A stretch of 64,000 nt of DNA from CAZCGA01 sp964498075 (GCA_964498075.1 CAZCGA010000020.1:4343-68342), one strand, 5' to 3'. Positions 7,881-17,184 are shown, counted from the first letter of the stretch. Notes: generated by a model not told the origin, from the sequence alone. Numbers and translations are program-made.

Positions 7881-9926
7881 TTACCGGGTGGACTCGCCCC
7901 GACCCTGCCGGCCGGATTCGTGCCCGGGCTGAGGATTACCCTGTGGACCGGCCGCGGCGTTTGGGTGGGGTCCCCCCATCGCCGGCGCGCCGCGGTACAG
8001 TCGATTGGCAGGCTCGCCCGGCAGGTTACGTGGAGGCGGCGCAGGCTGAGCGGCCGGCGCGCGCCGTTCGGGGGGCGGTGGCGCCGGTTGTCGCTGCTCG
8101 GGCACGGGTGCTCGTGGCGCGGGCTCGCGCGCCTCGGGCCGGCGCGGCTCGCGGATGCGCGGAGCCGACATCTGCCCTGAAGGCGCATTTGTTTCTGGCG
8201 CCGGTTGCACCTGCCTGGGCTCGTGGGAAGGCCGAGCCGGCGCGCGGCGCGGCCTGGGCTGCGCCTGCTCGGGTTGGCCCGATCCGCCGAAGCGCGGCGG
8301 AAGAGGAGGCCGCTGCCGCTCTCTTGTACCATGCTGCCCGAACGGTGGACGCGGCGCGACCAGGGTCGAATGCGGAACGGGCCGGCCGGACACAATACGC
8401 GGCGCGGGCGCCGCGCTTTGCGGAACATTGAGCCCCTCGGCCCGCAGCGACGCAGCGGCGTCGTGCGGCAGCCGTGTACCGACAACTGGCCGTCTCGATG
8501 TCGCCTCGGTCGGCCGCCGTGCGTGTCCCACTCTCGGCGCCAGACTTTCCGCCACGGGCTGCACGGGCAATCTGCCGTGCAATGGTTCGAGTTGGCGCGC
8601 GTCCACCTCTCGGACGTGTATGTGATCGGGCCCGCCGCGCCCGAACCGATCTTGGCGCGCCGCAATGACGGCATTTCGCACTCTTACGTTGTGGTACGTG
8701 TTGATATTGGTCACATTCACGACCGTCTTGTTGTTGATGACCACGTTGTTCACGACCCGCGGTCCACCCCAACCGCCCCAGCAGGGGTGGCCAATGAAGC
8801 CCGGGCGCCCCCACCACGGCACCAGCGGCTCACCCCAGCCGAGCGCCACCCAGCCGACTGCCGGCGCACCGATGCCGATGCTGACGCCGAAGTGTGAACC
8901 GCCGAAGAACGCCACCAGCGCCGGAGAGTATACCGGTGTCACGACCAGCGGCCCCGGCGTCCATCCCCAAAATCCATTCACAGACACCCAGCGGCCGTAA
9001 TGATACGGCGCCCATCCCCACGGCGCTTGGTCAACCCAGGTCCATCCATAGTACGGATCCCAGATCCATCTCCCGAGGCTGTAGGGTGCCCAGCCGGGCG
9101 CGACGCCTGCCGGTACCCACACCGGCCCGTAGTCGGCCGTGACCCGCCAGGCGCCGTAGTGATCGAGCGCATCGGTGCCATACACCCCCGATGGGACATA
9201 GCGCGCACTGAGGGCGTCGATGAGATGATCCGTACGGTCGTAGTTCCACCGGTCCCAGGCGTCGATTTCAGGTGCGACGTACGTCTCCAGGCTCGGGTTG
9301 TCGGCGCCGACGATGACCACCTCTTCGCTCGGAGCGATGGCCGATGTCTCGCCGCCGGGAGGTGTGACCGTGGCGCGTCCGCCGCGGCGCGTGACGAACG
9401 TCGTCGTGTTGTTGGTGATGTCGAAGCGGTAGTATCCGGTCGCCTCGATGGTAAAGGCCCCGTTGGGCGTGTCGATCTCGATCGTATGCCCTCGTGTCAA
9501 GCTGCGCACGTCCAAGGACGCGTGACCGGCAGTGACCTTGAACTGCAGGAAGTCGGGTTCTTGATTTTCGAGTCCCAGCTGCGTGTCCGCACCGGCGCGC
9601 AGGTAGGCGCGCGGGCCGATCTGCAGCTCCGCATTGGCGGCTGCCGCCGTATACAGCGCATCACCGGGGGCGACTGGCGTGTTGACTTGTGCCCGCGTCC
9701 AGTCCTCCACGCCCGTTCGCCAGAACGACACCTCCCCTTGGGTGAAGCTGAGGCGGGGCGGGGTACGTTCGACTGCTTCGCCGACTTGCGAGGCAGGTGC
9801 TTCGGCTGCCGTAGCGGCTTCTTCGGGTGGCGGAGGTGGTTCTTGAGCGTGCAGCGCGGGAGCGCTTCCAATCACAGTCAGGAGCACTGCCAAGGTGGCT
9901 GCCGTCCGGGTGCAACGCGTAATCAT
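7881..9926 (-). CDS. Secreted FecR-domain / DUF6600-like protein with proline-rich tail
   Basis: A 681-residue exported protein with a signal peptide (TLAVLLTVIGSAPALHA). A FecR-like domain (about 60-200) follows and contains the repeated β-strand pattern seen in YRFDITNNTTTFVTRRG. A Trp/Tyr/Gly-rich middle part (about 230-380, with repeated WGWAPYHYGRW-type motifs) matches DUF6600-type surface proteins. The last 250 residues are a low-complexity Pro/Arg/Ala tail. ATG at 9926 is chosen because GAGGAGG lies just upstream; a start at 9971 would precede the signal peptide. A cell-envelope structural or polysaccharide-binding role is likely, but function is unknown. It faces the aminotransferase tail to tail. 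Confidence 0.75.
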   Translation of the reverse strand: MITRCTRTAATLAVLLTVIGSAPALHAQEPPPPPEEAATAAEAPASQVGEAVERTPPRLSFTQGEVSFWRTGVEDWTRAQVNTPVAPGDALYTAAAANAELQIGPRAYLRAGADTQLGLENQEPDFLQFKVTAGHASLDVRSLTRGHTIEIDTPNGAFTIEATGYYRFDITNNTTTFVTRRGGRATVTPPGGETSAIAPSEEVVIVGADNPSLETYVAPEIDAWDRWNYDRTDHLIDALSARYVPSGVYGTDALDHYGAWRVTADYGPVWVPAGVAPGWAPYSLGRWIWDPYYGWTWVDQAPWGWAPYHYGRWVSVNGFWGWTPGPLVVTPVYSPALVAFFGGSHFGVSIGIGAPAVGWVALGWGEPLVPWWGRPGFIGHPCWGGWGGPRVVNNVVINNKTVVNVTNINTYHNVRVRNAVIAARQDRFGRGGPDHIHVREVDARQLEPLHGRLPVQPVAESLAPRVGHARRPTEATSRRPVVGTRLPHDAAASLRAEGLNVPQSAAPAPRIVSGRPVPHSTLVAPRPPFGQHGTRERQRPPLPPRFGGSGQPEQAQPRPRRAPARPSHEPRQVQPAPETNAPSGQMSAPRIREPRRPEAREPAPRAPVPEQRQPAPPPPERRAPAAQPAPPPRNLPGEPANRLYRGAPAMGGPHPNAAAGPQGNPQPGHESGRQGRGESTR

Positions 9927-10032
9927 CGTGGGACCTCCTCGAGGACCATTGCCGTCGGATACGATACACAAGGTCTGGCGTGTGGGCGCAGAGTCGCGGT
10001 GGGGCTAGCAGGAAAAGGGGTAGCGCATGGGC

Positions 10033-10485
10033 TCATCCATCATCACGCTCATCCCGCTTCATACCGCCCTCCACCCCGTAGCCGAACGCCCGCCCGAACA
10101 CCTCGAGCGGGACGACGAAGCCGTAGTAGAAACCGTAGCGCAAAATGAGTCCGGCCGCGTAGAACGGCGCGTAGATGATCCGCATGGTCGGCGACAGCGG
10201 GGGTGGTGCCGGCTCGACGACACGCGGCGGAGGATAGTACACCGGTGGTGGTGGTGGCGGTGGAGGGTCGTAGTCGGGCGGTGGCGCGGGCGCAACGTAC
10301 CCGGGAGGCGGCGGCGGAGGCGGCGGTCGCGAACCGGAGGCTGCGGCGCCGATACTCGACGTCAACACGACGATGCTCAAGCTGCCAATCGCAGCTCGAC
10401 GCCATTTGCTCGCCAAGACCGCTGCAAAGATCCAGCGGCGCCAGGATCGCCTGTTGTTTCCATTGCTGCGCAGTAGACCCTTCAT
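10033..10485 (-). CDS. Proline-rich exported hypothetical protein
   Basis: A 150-residue protein with a basic N-terminus and a membrane segment or signal (about 30-50, AAIGSLSIVVLTSSIGAAASG). It then has polyproline runs (PPPPPPPP, PPPDYDPPPPPP) to about residue 100. A hydrophobic C-terminal part is rich in tyrosine and phenylalanine (FYAAGLILRYGFYYGFVVPLEVFGRAFGYG). It lies upstream of the FecR-like gene on the same strand, and both encode envelope proteins with proline-rich parts, so they may be functionally linked. No family recognised. The bias of polyproline DNA makes a spurious frame possible, but the signal and C-terminal helix argue for a real gene. Confidence 0.55.
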   Translation of the reverse strand: MKGLLRSNGNNRRSWRRWIFAAVLASKWRRAAIGSLSIVVLTSSIGAAASGSRPPPPPPPPGYVAPAPPPDYDPPPPPPPPVYYPPPRVVEPAPPPLSPTMRIIYAPFYAAGLILRYGFYYGFVVPLEVFGRAFGYGVEGGMKRDERDDG

Positions 10486-10592
10486 GGTTATACCCTTTGT
10501 GACGTCGCCGAAGGCAGGAAATTCTATTCCGGCCCCGCCGCGTCTCGTCCTACTCCTTCAAACGCACGAGAGGCGGATGGGTTGCGCATACC

Positions 10593-11411
10593 CTAGCATC
10601 GCCCAAGCGGCGCGGCGAGGTTCTCGGCGATGAGCTGGTACACCTTCTTGGAAAATAGCAACGCGTTGTGGCCGACGTTGTTCACCTCGATGTTGAACGC
10701 GCCCGGATAGCGGGCGTTGGCCGGCGGGAGGATCATCGCATCGAACGTCGAGTGAATGGCGATGACGTCGAACTGCTGCGGCACCCGGTCCGCAGCGTTG
10801 AGCGTATTCAGGAAGGAAGAGCCCGGCGCGAGTCGTCGTCCCGCAGGTCCGGGCAGTCGCCCCAGCTCAGTGCCGTTGTGCGGTGTTCCGAGGGTGACCA
10901 GCCGGCGCACGTTGGGGGCGGGATATCGCCGCACGCAGTACCGCAGCACCAGGCCGCCGAGGCTGTGGCCAACGAGGCTGAGTGGCCGCCGTGGCTCGAA
11001 CTGTTCGATCAGTGCATGCAGTTGCTCGGCGGCGCGCTCGATGTCGGCGCTCCACGATCGGTATTCGAAGCAGCACACCGGGCTCCAGCCGTCGCGCACC
11101 AGACGGCGTTGCAGCAACCAGAGGGACCCGCGGTTGAGCCCCCAGCCGTGGACCAGGATCACCGGCCCGCGTGTACCGGCCCCGTTGCGCCGCCGTGGCA
11201 GCAACCAACCGATCGGAGTGAGCGCGAGGACGGCAACGAGGCAGGCATACTCTTTCACGAATGCCCACGTTGCATGGATCAGCCCCACCGGCTCGGGCGC
11301 ATCGCACTCCGGCATTCGCCTCAGGAGCACTGCACGGTAGGTGTAGACCGCCGCATTGAAGCCGGCGACGGCGAGCCCGAACCTCAGCGCGATGTTGCCC
11401 AACAGGCGCAC
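10593..11411 (-). CDS. Alpha/beta-hydrolase, triacylglycerol-lipase-like
   Basis: A 272-residue serine hydrolase. An N-terminal membrane anchor (about 1-75, with two hydrophobic stretches) precedes the catalytic domain. PVILVHGWGLNRGS carries the oxyanion-hole HG, and LVGHSLGGLVLRY holds the nucleophile serine (GHSLG). A later histidine in NNVGHNALLFS is a candidate for the triad. The pattern resembles Pseudomonas-type and PGAP1-like lipases or esterases acting on lipids at the membrane. The neighbour on the other strand is the acyltransferase PlsB, and the two genes are divergent with a 43-base gap, so shared regulation in lipid metabolism is possible. Confidence 0.8.
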   Translation of the reverse strand: MRLLGNIALRFGLAVAGFNAAVYTYRAVLLRRMPECDAPEPVGLIHATWAFVKEYACLVAVLALTPIGWLLPRRRNGAGTRGPVILVHGWGLNRGSLWLLQRRLVRDGWSPVCCFEYRSWSADIERAAEQLHALIEQFEPRRPLSLVGHSLGGLVLRYCVRRYPAPNVRRLVTLGTPHNGTELGRLPGPAGRRLAPGSSFLNTLNAADRVPQQFDVIAIHSTFDAMILPPANARYPGAFNIEVNNVGHNALLFSKKVYQLIAENLAAPLGRC

Positions 11412-11454
11412 GCCCGACGCTTAGCGCAGGCGGCGGACCCGGGCAAAGCGGGGC

Positions 11455-14178
11455 GTGCTTGATTTGCCCGCTTGCCGCGTCGATGATGGCGTTGCTGTGG
11501 ACGCCCTCGACACCCAACCGCACCCGTCCGCACCCGTCAGCCCGAAGCCGGGCGCGGGCGGGCAGTCACCGCCCGAACCATCGGTGCCCGGACCGTTGCG
11601 CCGGTTCGGATTCCTGCCCGGGCTGCTGTGCCGCCGGTTCTTCTCGCAGGTACGGGTCGACCCCGAGGGGATCGAGCGCATTCGGACCCTCGCCGCGCGG
11701 GGCAGCATCGTCTACGTGATGCGCTACCGCTCGCTGGTCGACTACCTGCTCCTCGCCTTCATCCTGCTGCGCGAGGGCTTGCCCCTTCCGGAGTTCGTCT
11801 CCGACATCCCCACGCTCCTGTTGCGCCCGCTGCGGGAAATCATTTCGATCCTGCGAGAGCGGCTGCGGGCGGGGCGCCGCTTCGGCAGGGTGGCGCGTCC
11901 GATCGAAGATCGCGACCGCTGCCAGCGGCTGGTGAAGCAGGGACGTCCAGTGTTGATCTTCATGCGCAGCCGCGCCCCGGGCATGCGGCTGCTGGAGAGC
12001 CGGCGCGCCGCGCTGCGCCGCGTGCGCAGCGGCACCGACTATCTCCGCGAGATCGTCCACGGCGGCTTGCAGAACGAGCACGAGGTCTCCCTGGTGCCGA
12101 TGGCGGTGCTGCGCGGCCGCGGCTTCCGGCGTCGCGAGTCGCGGCTGGCGACGCTGGTGTACAGCGTGCAGGAGGCGCCGGGCGAAGTGAAGCGCCTGCT
12201 GTCGCTGCTGTGGAACGGGCGCGAGAGCAGCGTCATCGTCGGCAAGGAAGTGCCTCTGCGCGACTTCGTGCAAGGCTATCGGCACGAGGATGAGGCGCGC
12301 ATCGTGCGGCGACTGGGGCGGGCGCTGCAGATCTTCTTGCACCGCGAAGAGCGGGTGGTGTGGGGCCCGACGTTGTTGCCCAAGCGCACCGTCCGCCAGC
12401 TGGTCTTGCAAGGCGACGAGCTGAACGCGCTGATCCGGCGCCTGGCGCTGGCGCGCAAGCAACCCGAGCGGCAGCTGTGGCGCACCGCGGAACGCTACTT
12501 CAACGAGATCGCCGCCAACTTCCACGGCTCGTACTTCGCAGTGATCGAGTTCCTGTTCAATCGTATTTGGCCGCGCGCCTTCCAGGGCTTTGAGTACAGC
12601 GGGCTGGAGAAGGTGGTCGAGTGCGTCAAACAGCATCCGGTGGTGCTTGTGCCGTGCCACCGCAGCCACTTCGATTACCTCATCTTGTCGTACCTGTTTC
12701 ACTCCAACTACCTCAGTCCGCCGCACATCGCCGCGGGCATCAATCTGTCGTTCTGGCCGCTGGGGCCGCTCTTTCGCGGCGCCGGCGCGTTCTTCATCCG
12801 CCGCAGCTTCGGCGACAACGAGCTGTACAAGCTGGTCTTCCGCAACTACCTCACCTACCTGATTCGCGAGGGCTACACGCAGGAGTTCTTCATCGAAGGC
12901 GGCCGCAGCCGCACCGGCAAGATCCTCACGCCGAAGCTCGGCATGCTGTCGGCCATCGTCCGCGCCTTCGTCTCCGGGGTGCGCCGCGATCTCTACCTCG
13001 TACCGGTGTCGATCCACTACGGGCGCGTGGTGGAGGAAGAAGCCTATACGCGCGAGCTGGTGGGGGCGGAGAAGGAGCAGGAGTCGCTGTGGGCGTTGCT
13101 CAAAGCGCGCACCGTGTTGCGCCAGAAGTACGGCACCGTGTACGTGACCTTCGCCGACCCGATCTCGTTGAATCACACCCTGGGCGAACGCCAGCAGCGT
13201 TTCCAATCCGCCGCCGCCGATCCGGTGGTCGAAGAAGAGGAGCGCCGCTTCACGCAAAAGCTCGGCTTCCAGCTGCTGCGCGCCGTCAACACCGTCACGG
13301 TGGCCGGTGCGACCTCCGTCTCCTCCACGGTGCTCATGAGCTCGCCGCATGCGGCGTGGCGTTACCCGCACTTCCTGGCGGCGGCGCAGACGCTGGTGCG
13401 GCTGCTGCGCTCCCAAGGTGTCGGCTTCACCGCGTCGTTGGAACGCAATGCGGAGGACTTCCAAGAAAACCTGGCGTTTCTGGAGTCCGCCGGTCTGATC
13501 AAACGCTTGCCGGGTGCCGACGGCGTGGTGATTCACGTTCCCCCGGAAAAACGGATCATCCTCGACTTCTACAAGAACAACACCGTTCATTTCTTCCTGC
13601 TGCCGGCGCTGCTGTCGCGCGCCTTGCTGGGCGGCCTGCAGGGCGCCGCGCTCAAGGATGAAGTGAGCTGGTGGCTGGATCTCTACCGCTGGGAGTTCCC
13701 GTTGCCCGAGCGCGAGGCCATGGCGGCCGAGCTCGGACGGCTGCTGGAGTACTTCCGCGCCCAGGGTGCGATCAGCGTCGGCGACGGCGAGCTGGTGGTT
13801 CCCGAGCATCCCCTGATCAAGAGCACCACCGGGATCTTGGACAACTTCTGCGAGGCGTACTGGATCACGACGCGCACGCTGGCGCAGCTGAGCCCCGACG
13901 GCATGACGCAGAAGGCCATGCTGCAAACCGCCCGCGAACGATACCAGACGGGGTTGCTGCTGGGTGAGGTGCGCAAGGGCGAGGGCAACTCCGTGGTCAC
14001 GCTCGGCAACGCGCTCAACCGGTTTGCGGAGATGGGGTTCATCTCCGTGGCCGACAGCGCCAGGGGGCGCGGGACGCGCGCGCCCAAGGAACGCGAGCGC
14101 ATCATCCGCCGCGGCCCGCGTTTCGCCGAGCTGAGCCGTCTGGAGCGCCGCCTGGCGGCGGTCCTTCAACAACCCTGA
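11455..14178 (+). CDS. plsB: Glycerol-3-phosphate 1-O-acyltransferase
   Basis: Catalyses the first acylation of phospholipid synthesis, from glycerol 3-phosphate and acyl-CoA or acyl-ACP to lysophosphatidate, at the inner membrane. All four acyltransferase blocks are visible: HRSHFDYL near residue 402, GAFFIRR near 444, FIEGGRSRTGK near 480 and VPVSIHYGR near 517. At 907 residues it is a full-length PlsB, larger than mitochondrial GPAT. The start is uncertain: GTG at 11455 is the longest option, and the first 45 residues are proline-rich and not family-like. With glpD and the alkyl-DHAP-synthase-like gene a few kilobases upstream, the region is rich in glycerolipid genes. Confidence 0.92.
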   Translation: MLDLPACRVDDGVAVDALDTQPHPSAPVSPKPGAGGQSPPEPSVPGPLRRFGFLPGLLCRRFFSQVRVDPEGIERIRTLAARGSIVYVMRYRSLVDYLLLAFILLREGLPLPEFVSDIPTLLLRPLREIISILRERLRAGRRFGRVARPIEDRDRCQRLVKQGRPVLIFMRSRAPGMRLLESRRAALRRVRSGTDYLREIVHGGLQNEHEVSLVPMAVLRGRGFRRRESRLATLVYSVQEAPGEVKRLLSLLWNGRESSVIVGKEVPLRDFVQGYRHEDEARIVRRLGRALQIFLHREERVVWGPTLLPKRTVRQLVLQGDELNALIRRLALARKQPERQLWRTAERYFNEIAANFHGSYFAVIEFLFNRIWPRAFQGFEYSGLEKVVECVKQHPVVLVPCHRSHFDYLILSYLFHSNYLSPPHIAAGINLSFWPLGPLFRGAGAFFIRRSFGDNELYKLVFRNYLTYLIREGYTQEFFIEGGRSRTGKILTPKLGMLSAIVRAFVSGVRRDLYLVPVSIHYGRVVEEEAYTRELVGAEKEQESLWALLKARTVLRQKYGTVYVTFADPISLNHTLGERQQRFQSAAADPVVEEEERRFTQKLGFQLLRAVNTVTVAGATSVSSTVLMSSPHAAWRYPHFLAAAQTLVRLLRSQGVGFTASLERNAEDFQENLAFLESAGLIKRLPGADGVVIHVPPEKRIILDFYKNNTVHFFLLPALLSRALLGGLQGAALKDEVSWWLDLYRWEFPLPEREAMAAELGRLLEYFRAQGAISVGDGELVVPEHPLIKSTTGILDNFCEAYWITTRTLAQLSPDGMTQKAMLQTARERYQTGLLLGEVRKGEGNSVVTLGNALNRFAEMGFISVADSARGRGTRAPKERERIIRRGPRFAELSRLERRLAAVLQQP

Positions 14179-14258
14179 TGCCGTGGAGGCGGTTGAATTG
14201 CCGCCGGGCGCACCGTACACTCTGCACAACGGCGGCACTCTTCATGGGCGGTAGGCAC

Positions 14259-15071
14259 ATGGCTCACGGGCACCGAACGCGGCGTGCCGGCATTGCGACG
14301 CTGCTGGTATTCAGCGTCGCCGGCTTGGCTGCGTGTCGCACGCGAGAGAAGACCGAGGTGGAGGTCGAGGTGCGGAGCGTGGGATTCGACAACACCTCGC
14401 ATGCCCCGGTCGTGGTGCTGCAGGATCACGATCGCAAGGTGGCGCTGCCCATCTGGATTGGGCCGGCGGAAGCGCAGTCGATCGCGCTGCAAATGGAAGG
14501 GATCAGTCCGCCACGCCCGATGACCCATGACCTGGTCAAAACCATCCTCGACCAGGCGGGCGTCGAGTTCCAGCGGGTTCTCATCCAAGAGATGAAGCAG
14601 AGCACCTACTACGCGCGCATCTATCTGCGGTCGGGCCGACAGGACATCGAGATCGACAGCCGTCCGAGCGACGCGATCGCGCTGGCGGTGCGCTTTCACC
14701 GTCCCATCTTCGTGGCCACAGCCCTGCTGAAGGGCGAGAGCGCGATCGACCTGCAACATGAGACGGCCGCGGGGACCACGCTGCGGCTCTCCGGCATCAC
14801 CGTCCAAAACCTCACCGACGAGCTGGCGGAGTACTTCGACTTGCCGCCCGGTCACGGGGTGATCGTTGCCAACATCGAGCACGACGCGCCGGAAGGTTTG
14901 CAGCGCGGTGACGTCATCCTGGAGATCGATGGCGCCGCGGTCACCGGCGTCGGTGATTTCGCCAGTCGCATGAAGGCGGTGAAGAGCGGTGCGACGGCGA
15001 AGCTCTCGGTTCAACGCGGGTCCCAGCGTATGCCGGTGCAGTTCGCCGCGCGCGCCGCGGAGCCGGACTAG
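14259..15071 (+). CDS. Lipoprotein with bifunctional-nuclease (DUF151) domain fused to PDZ
   Basis: A 270-residue protein. The N-terminus has a lipoprotein signal with lipobox LAAC (Cys26), so it should be lipid-anchored and exported. Residues 35-165 form a bifunctional nuclease domain (DUF151/BFN), with PIWIGPAEAQSIALQ and SRPSDAIALAVRFHRPIFV as its two hallmark segments. Residues 175-262 form a PDZ domain (GVIVANIEHDAPEGLQRGDVILEIDG). DUF151 proteins are otherwise usually cytoplasmic, so an exported, PDZ-linked version is uncommon. Earlier starts at 14178 and 14244 exist; ATG 14259 gives the cleanest signal peptide. Real nuclease activity is unproven for the family in general. Confidence 0.75.
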   Translation: MAHGHRTRRAGIATLLVFSVAGLAACRTREKTEVEVEVRSVGFDNTSHAPVVVLQDHDRKVALPIWIGPAEAQSIALQMEGISPPRPMTHDLVKTILDQAGVEFQRVLIQEMKQSTYYARIYLRSGRQDIEIDSRPSDAIALAVRFHRPIFVATALLKGESAIDLQHETAAGTTLRLSGITVQNLTDELAEYFDLPPGHGVIVANIEHDAPEGLQRGDVILEIDGAAVTGVGDFASRMKAVKSGATAKLSVQRGSQRMPVQFAARAAEPD

Positions 15072-15211
15072 CCGGCGGATTAGTCTCGCTGCTGTGAGCA
15101 TTAGCCGAAGTCGGATTGGGGCGCGTCCGGGCCTGTTGACGATTCGCGGCGGGCGTGCCAAATGTGCAGATGTTTCGGAGACGAACATTCGGTCACTCGT
15201 GCGATGAGTGA

Positions 15212-15577
15212 GTGCAGCGGGCATTGGTCCCTACGACGGTGAACGACGAGCAAGCAGATGGCGCGGTCGAGACCCGGGTGGCGGCCTTGGCGCGCGAGAT
15301 CGCGGACGTTATCAATGCAGCGCAGGCAGAAGGGCGCGAAGGACTGCGGGAAGACGCGGTCAGCATATTGCGGGATGAAGTGCAGATTCTTGAACCGCCA
15401 TCCGCGGCCGCACCGGCGGTGGCGGACTCGTTCAATCCGTTTGGCATCGGTATCCCCCTCGTGCTGATGGGTGGCGTGATGGTGTTTCTGTTCCCGCCCG
15501 TCGGTCTTCTCCTGTTCGCCGTCGCCGGCGTCGTGGTGGCCTGGGGCCTGGCGGCGACGCTGCTGGCTCACCGCTGA
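15212..15577 (+). CDS. Small membrane protein leading the cytochrome b operon
   Basis: A protein of up to 121 residues. An acidic, helical N-terminal half (VETRVAALAREIADVINAAQ) is followed by two hydrophobic segments at about 77-95 and 98-116. No family recognised. The Rieske gene starts 18 bases downstream, so it probably belongs to the respiratory operon, as an assembly factor or accessory subunit. Start choice is open: GTG at 15212, TTG at 15224 and GTG at 15239 are in frame and none has a strong ribosome-binding site. Confidence 0.55.
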   Translation: MQRALVPTTVNDEQADGAVETRVAALAREIADVINAAQAEGREGLREDAVSILRDEVQILEPPSAAAPAVADSFNPFGIGIPLVLMGGVMVFLFPPVGLLLFAVAGVVVAWGLAATLLAHR

Positions 15578-15595
15578 GGCGCCGAGGGCGACGGC

Positions 15596-16189
15596 ATGGC
15601 GAAGGCAGAGAAGGAGCAAACCGCAGAGGACCTGGCGGCGCTCGAAGCGCGGCGCCGGATCGAGCAAGAGCGTGAGCGCGCCAAGCGTGCCCGCGAGCGC
15701 GCCCAGCTCGGCGGCCTGTGGTCGCGTCGCGATTTCTTCGGACGCCTCGGCTGGAGCGGCTTCGGGATCTTTTCCCTGATCGGTTTGCTCGCCGCAGTGC
15801 GCTCGGCGTTTCCGCGCGTGCTGTTCACGCCACCATCGACCTTCAAGGCCGGGTCACCCGGCGATTTCGCGCTCGGTGAAGTGAGTGAGAAGTTCAAGAA
15901 GGAGTTCCGCGTCTGGATCGTGCGCGATCCGGAAGGGTTTTACGCCATCTTCGCGAAGTGCACGCACCTCGGCTGCACGCCGCGCTGGCTGGCGGCGGAG
16001 AACAAGTTCAAGTGTCCCTGCCACGGCAGTGGCTACTACAAGGATGGTGTGAACTTCGAGGGACCGGCGCCGCGCCCGATGGACCGTGTGCGCATCACCC
16101 GCGCCGATGACGGGCAGATCGTCGTGGACGTCAGTGTGAAGTACATCTTCGGCACCTGGGACAAGCCGGGCGCCTTCCTGAAGATCTGA
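15596..16189 (+). CDS. Rieske [2Fe-2S] subunit of a quinol:cytochrome c oxidoreductase
   Basis: Takes electrons from quinol at the Qo site and passes them to cytochrome c. The 197 residues contain a charged N-terminal coiled coil, then a Tat-type motif SRRDFF (43-48) with an uncleaved membrane anchor (53-68), then the cluster domain. Cys122 and His124 (CTHLGC), with Cys140 and His143 (CPCHGSG), are the cluster ligands. Cys127 and Cys142 would form the stabilising disulfide. The glycine/serine after the second histidine is typical of high-potential Rieske clusters. The operon continues with cytochrome b, so this is the bc/b6-type complex of the organism. Confidence 0.93.
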   Translation: MAKAEKEQTAEDLAALEARRRIEQERERAKRARERAQLGGLWSRRDFFGRLGWSGFGIFSLIGLLAAVRSAFPRVLFTPPSTFKAGSPGDFALGEVSEKFKKEFRVWIVRDPEGFYAIFAKCTHLGCTPRWLAAENKFKCPCHGSGYYKDGVNFEGPAPRPMDRVRITRADDGQIVVDVSVKYIFGTWDKPGAFLKI

Positions 16190-16240
16190 GACAGCGGCAG
16201 CGGGCGACCAGGCTGCGCAGAATTTCTTGGGGCATTCCGT

Positions 16241-17011
16241 ATGGCGATGTGGGACGAGGTCAAACGCCAGATCATGGAGTCACAGGTCTGGCAATCCATC
16301 TTCCGTCACGGCTACGAGGACACGCCGCGCAACCGCATCCTCATGGTCTCGGGCAACGTGTGGCTGCACCTGCACCCGTCGAAGGTGCGCAAGCACGCCA
16401 CCCGGCTGCGCTTCACCTGGTGCATGGGCGGCATCACCTTCTTGATGTTCCTGGTCACCGTGATCACCGGCGTCTACTTGATGTTCTACTACCGCCCGAC
16501 GGCGGAGTACGCGTACGCCGACATGAAGTACCTCGAGTTCGACATGCCGTTCGGGATGCTCATGCGCAACATGCACCGCTGGGCGGCGCACGGCATGGTG
16601 ATCGCCGTGTGGCTGCACATGTTCCGCGTCTTCCTCACCGGCTCGTACAAGCCGCCACGCGAGTTCAACTGGGTGGTCGGCGTGGTCCTTCTGGTGCTGA
16701 CGTTGTTACTGAGCTTCACCGGCTATCTGTTGCCGTGGGATCAGCTGTCGATCTGGGCGGTGACCGTGGGCTCCAACATGGGGCGTGCCATGCCGCTGAT
16801 GGGACACGAGGGTCCCTTCCACGAGCTGGTCGGCGCCAACCCCATCTACGACGCGCGCGCCTTCCTCTTCGGCGGCGGCGAGATCGGCCCGCACACCTTG
16901 CTGCGCTTCTACATCCTGCATTGCATTTTTTTTCCGCTGGTGGCGACCCTGTTCATGGCCGTCCACTTCTGGCGCATCCGGCGCGACGGCTTCTCCGGCC
17001 CGCCGGTATGA
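16241..17011 (+). CDS. Cytochrome b, N-terminal b6-like subunit
   Basis: Carries the two b haems of the quinol-oxidising complex within four membrane helices. Ligand histidines are His112/His126 and His227/His242. The spacing of 15 between the second pair matches b6 rather than mitochondrial cytochrome b. Cys61 in WCMGGIT sits where cytochrome b6 has the cysteine that binds the extra c-type haem (ci), so a third haem is plausible. At 256 residues it covers only the N-terminal half; the C-terminal half is a separate gene at 17189. The end overlaps the next small gene in an ATGA junction. Confidence 0.92.
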   Translation: MAMWDEVKRQIMESQVWQSIFRHGYEDTPRNRILMVSGNVWLHLHPSKVRKHATRLRFTWCMGGITFLMFLVTVITGVYLMFYYRPTAEYAYADMKYLEFDMPFGMLMRNMHRWAAHGMVIAVWLHMFRVFLTGSYKPPREFNWVVGVVLLVLTLLLSFTGYLLPWDQLSIWAVTVGSNMGRAMPLMGHEGPFHELVGANPIYDARAFLFGGGEIGPHTLLRFYILHCIFFPLVATLFMAVHFWRIRRDGFSGPPV

Positions 17012-17184
17012 CGACGGTGGGGAGTGCTGCAGTGGCACCTGAGCTGCGTCACACGATCGGAGCCTCGATCCTGTTGGGGATCACGATGGTGATCCCCGGT
17101 GGCCGGGTCCTCGTGCTGCCCGCCATCTTCATCCTCGTGCTGATTCTGCTCTACTGGGCGGCGAAGCCGAGGGCAAAGGAGTAA
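17008..17184 (+). CDS. 58-residue membrane protein in the cytochrome b operon
   Basis: ATG at 17008 overlaps the stop of the cytochrome b gene (ATGA), and the gene ends 4 bases before the second cytochrome b gene. The protein has two short hydrophobic stretches (about 17-29 and 33-51) and a basic end (AAKPRAKE). The tight coupling and position argue for a small structural subunit or assembly helper of the complex, as the small Pet/Qcr subunits are in other systems. No sequence family recognised. Confidence 0.65.
   Translation: MTTVGSAAVAPELRHTIGASILLGITMVIPGGRVLVLPAIFILVLILLYWAAKPRAKE

Noticed and set aside
10200..10330. CRISPR-like or tandem-repeat array in the GGTGGTGGTGG region
   Set aside because: It is the polyproline coding tract of the minus-strand gene, without spacers.
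15138..15170. TTGACG-N17-CAAATG as a promoter of the respiratory operon
   Set aside because: The -10 box is a poor match and the region is GC-rich; too weak to list as a feature.
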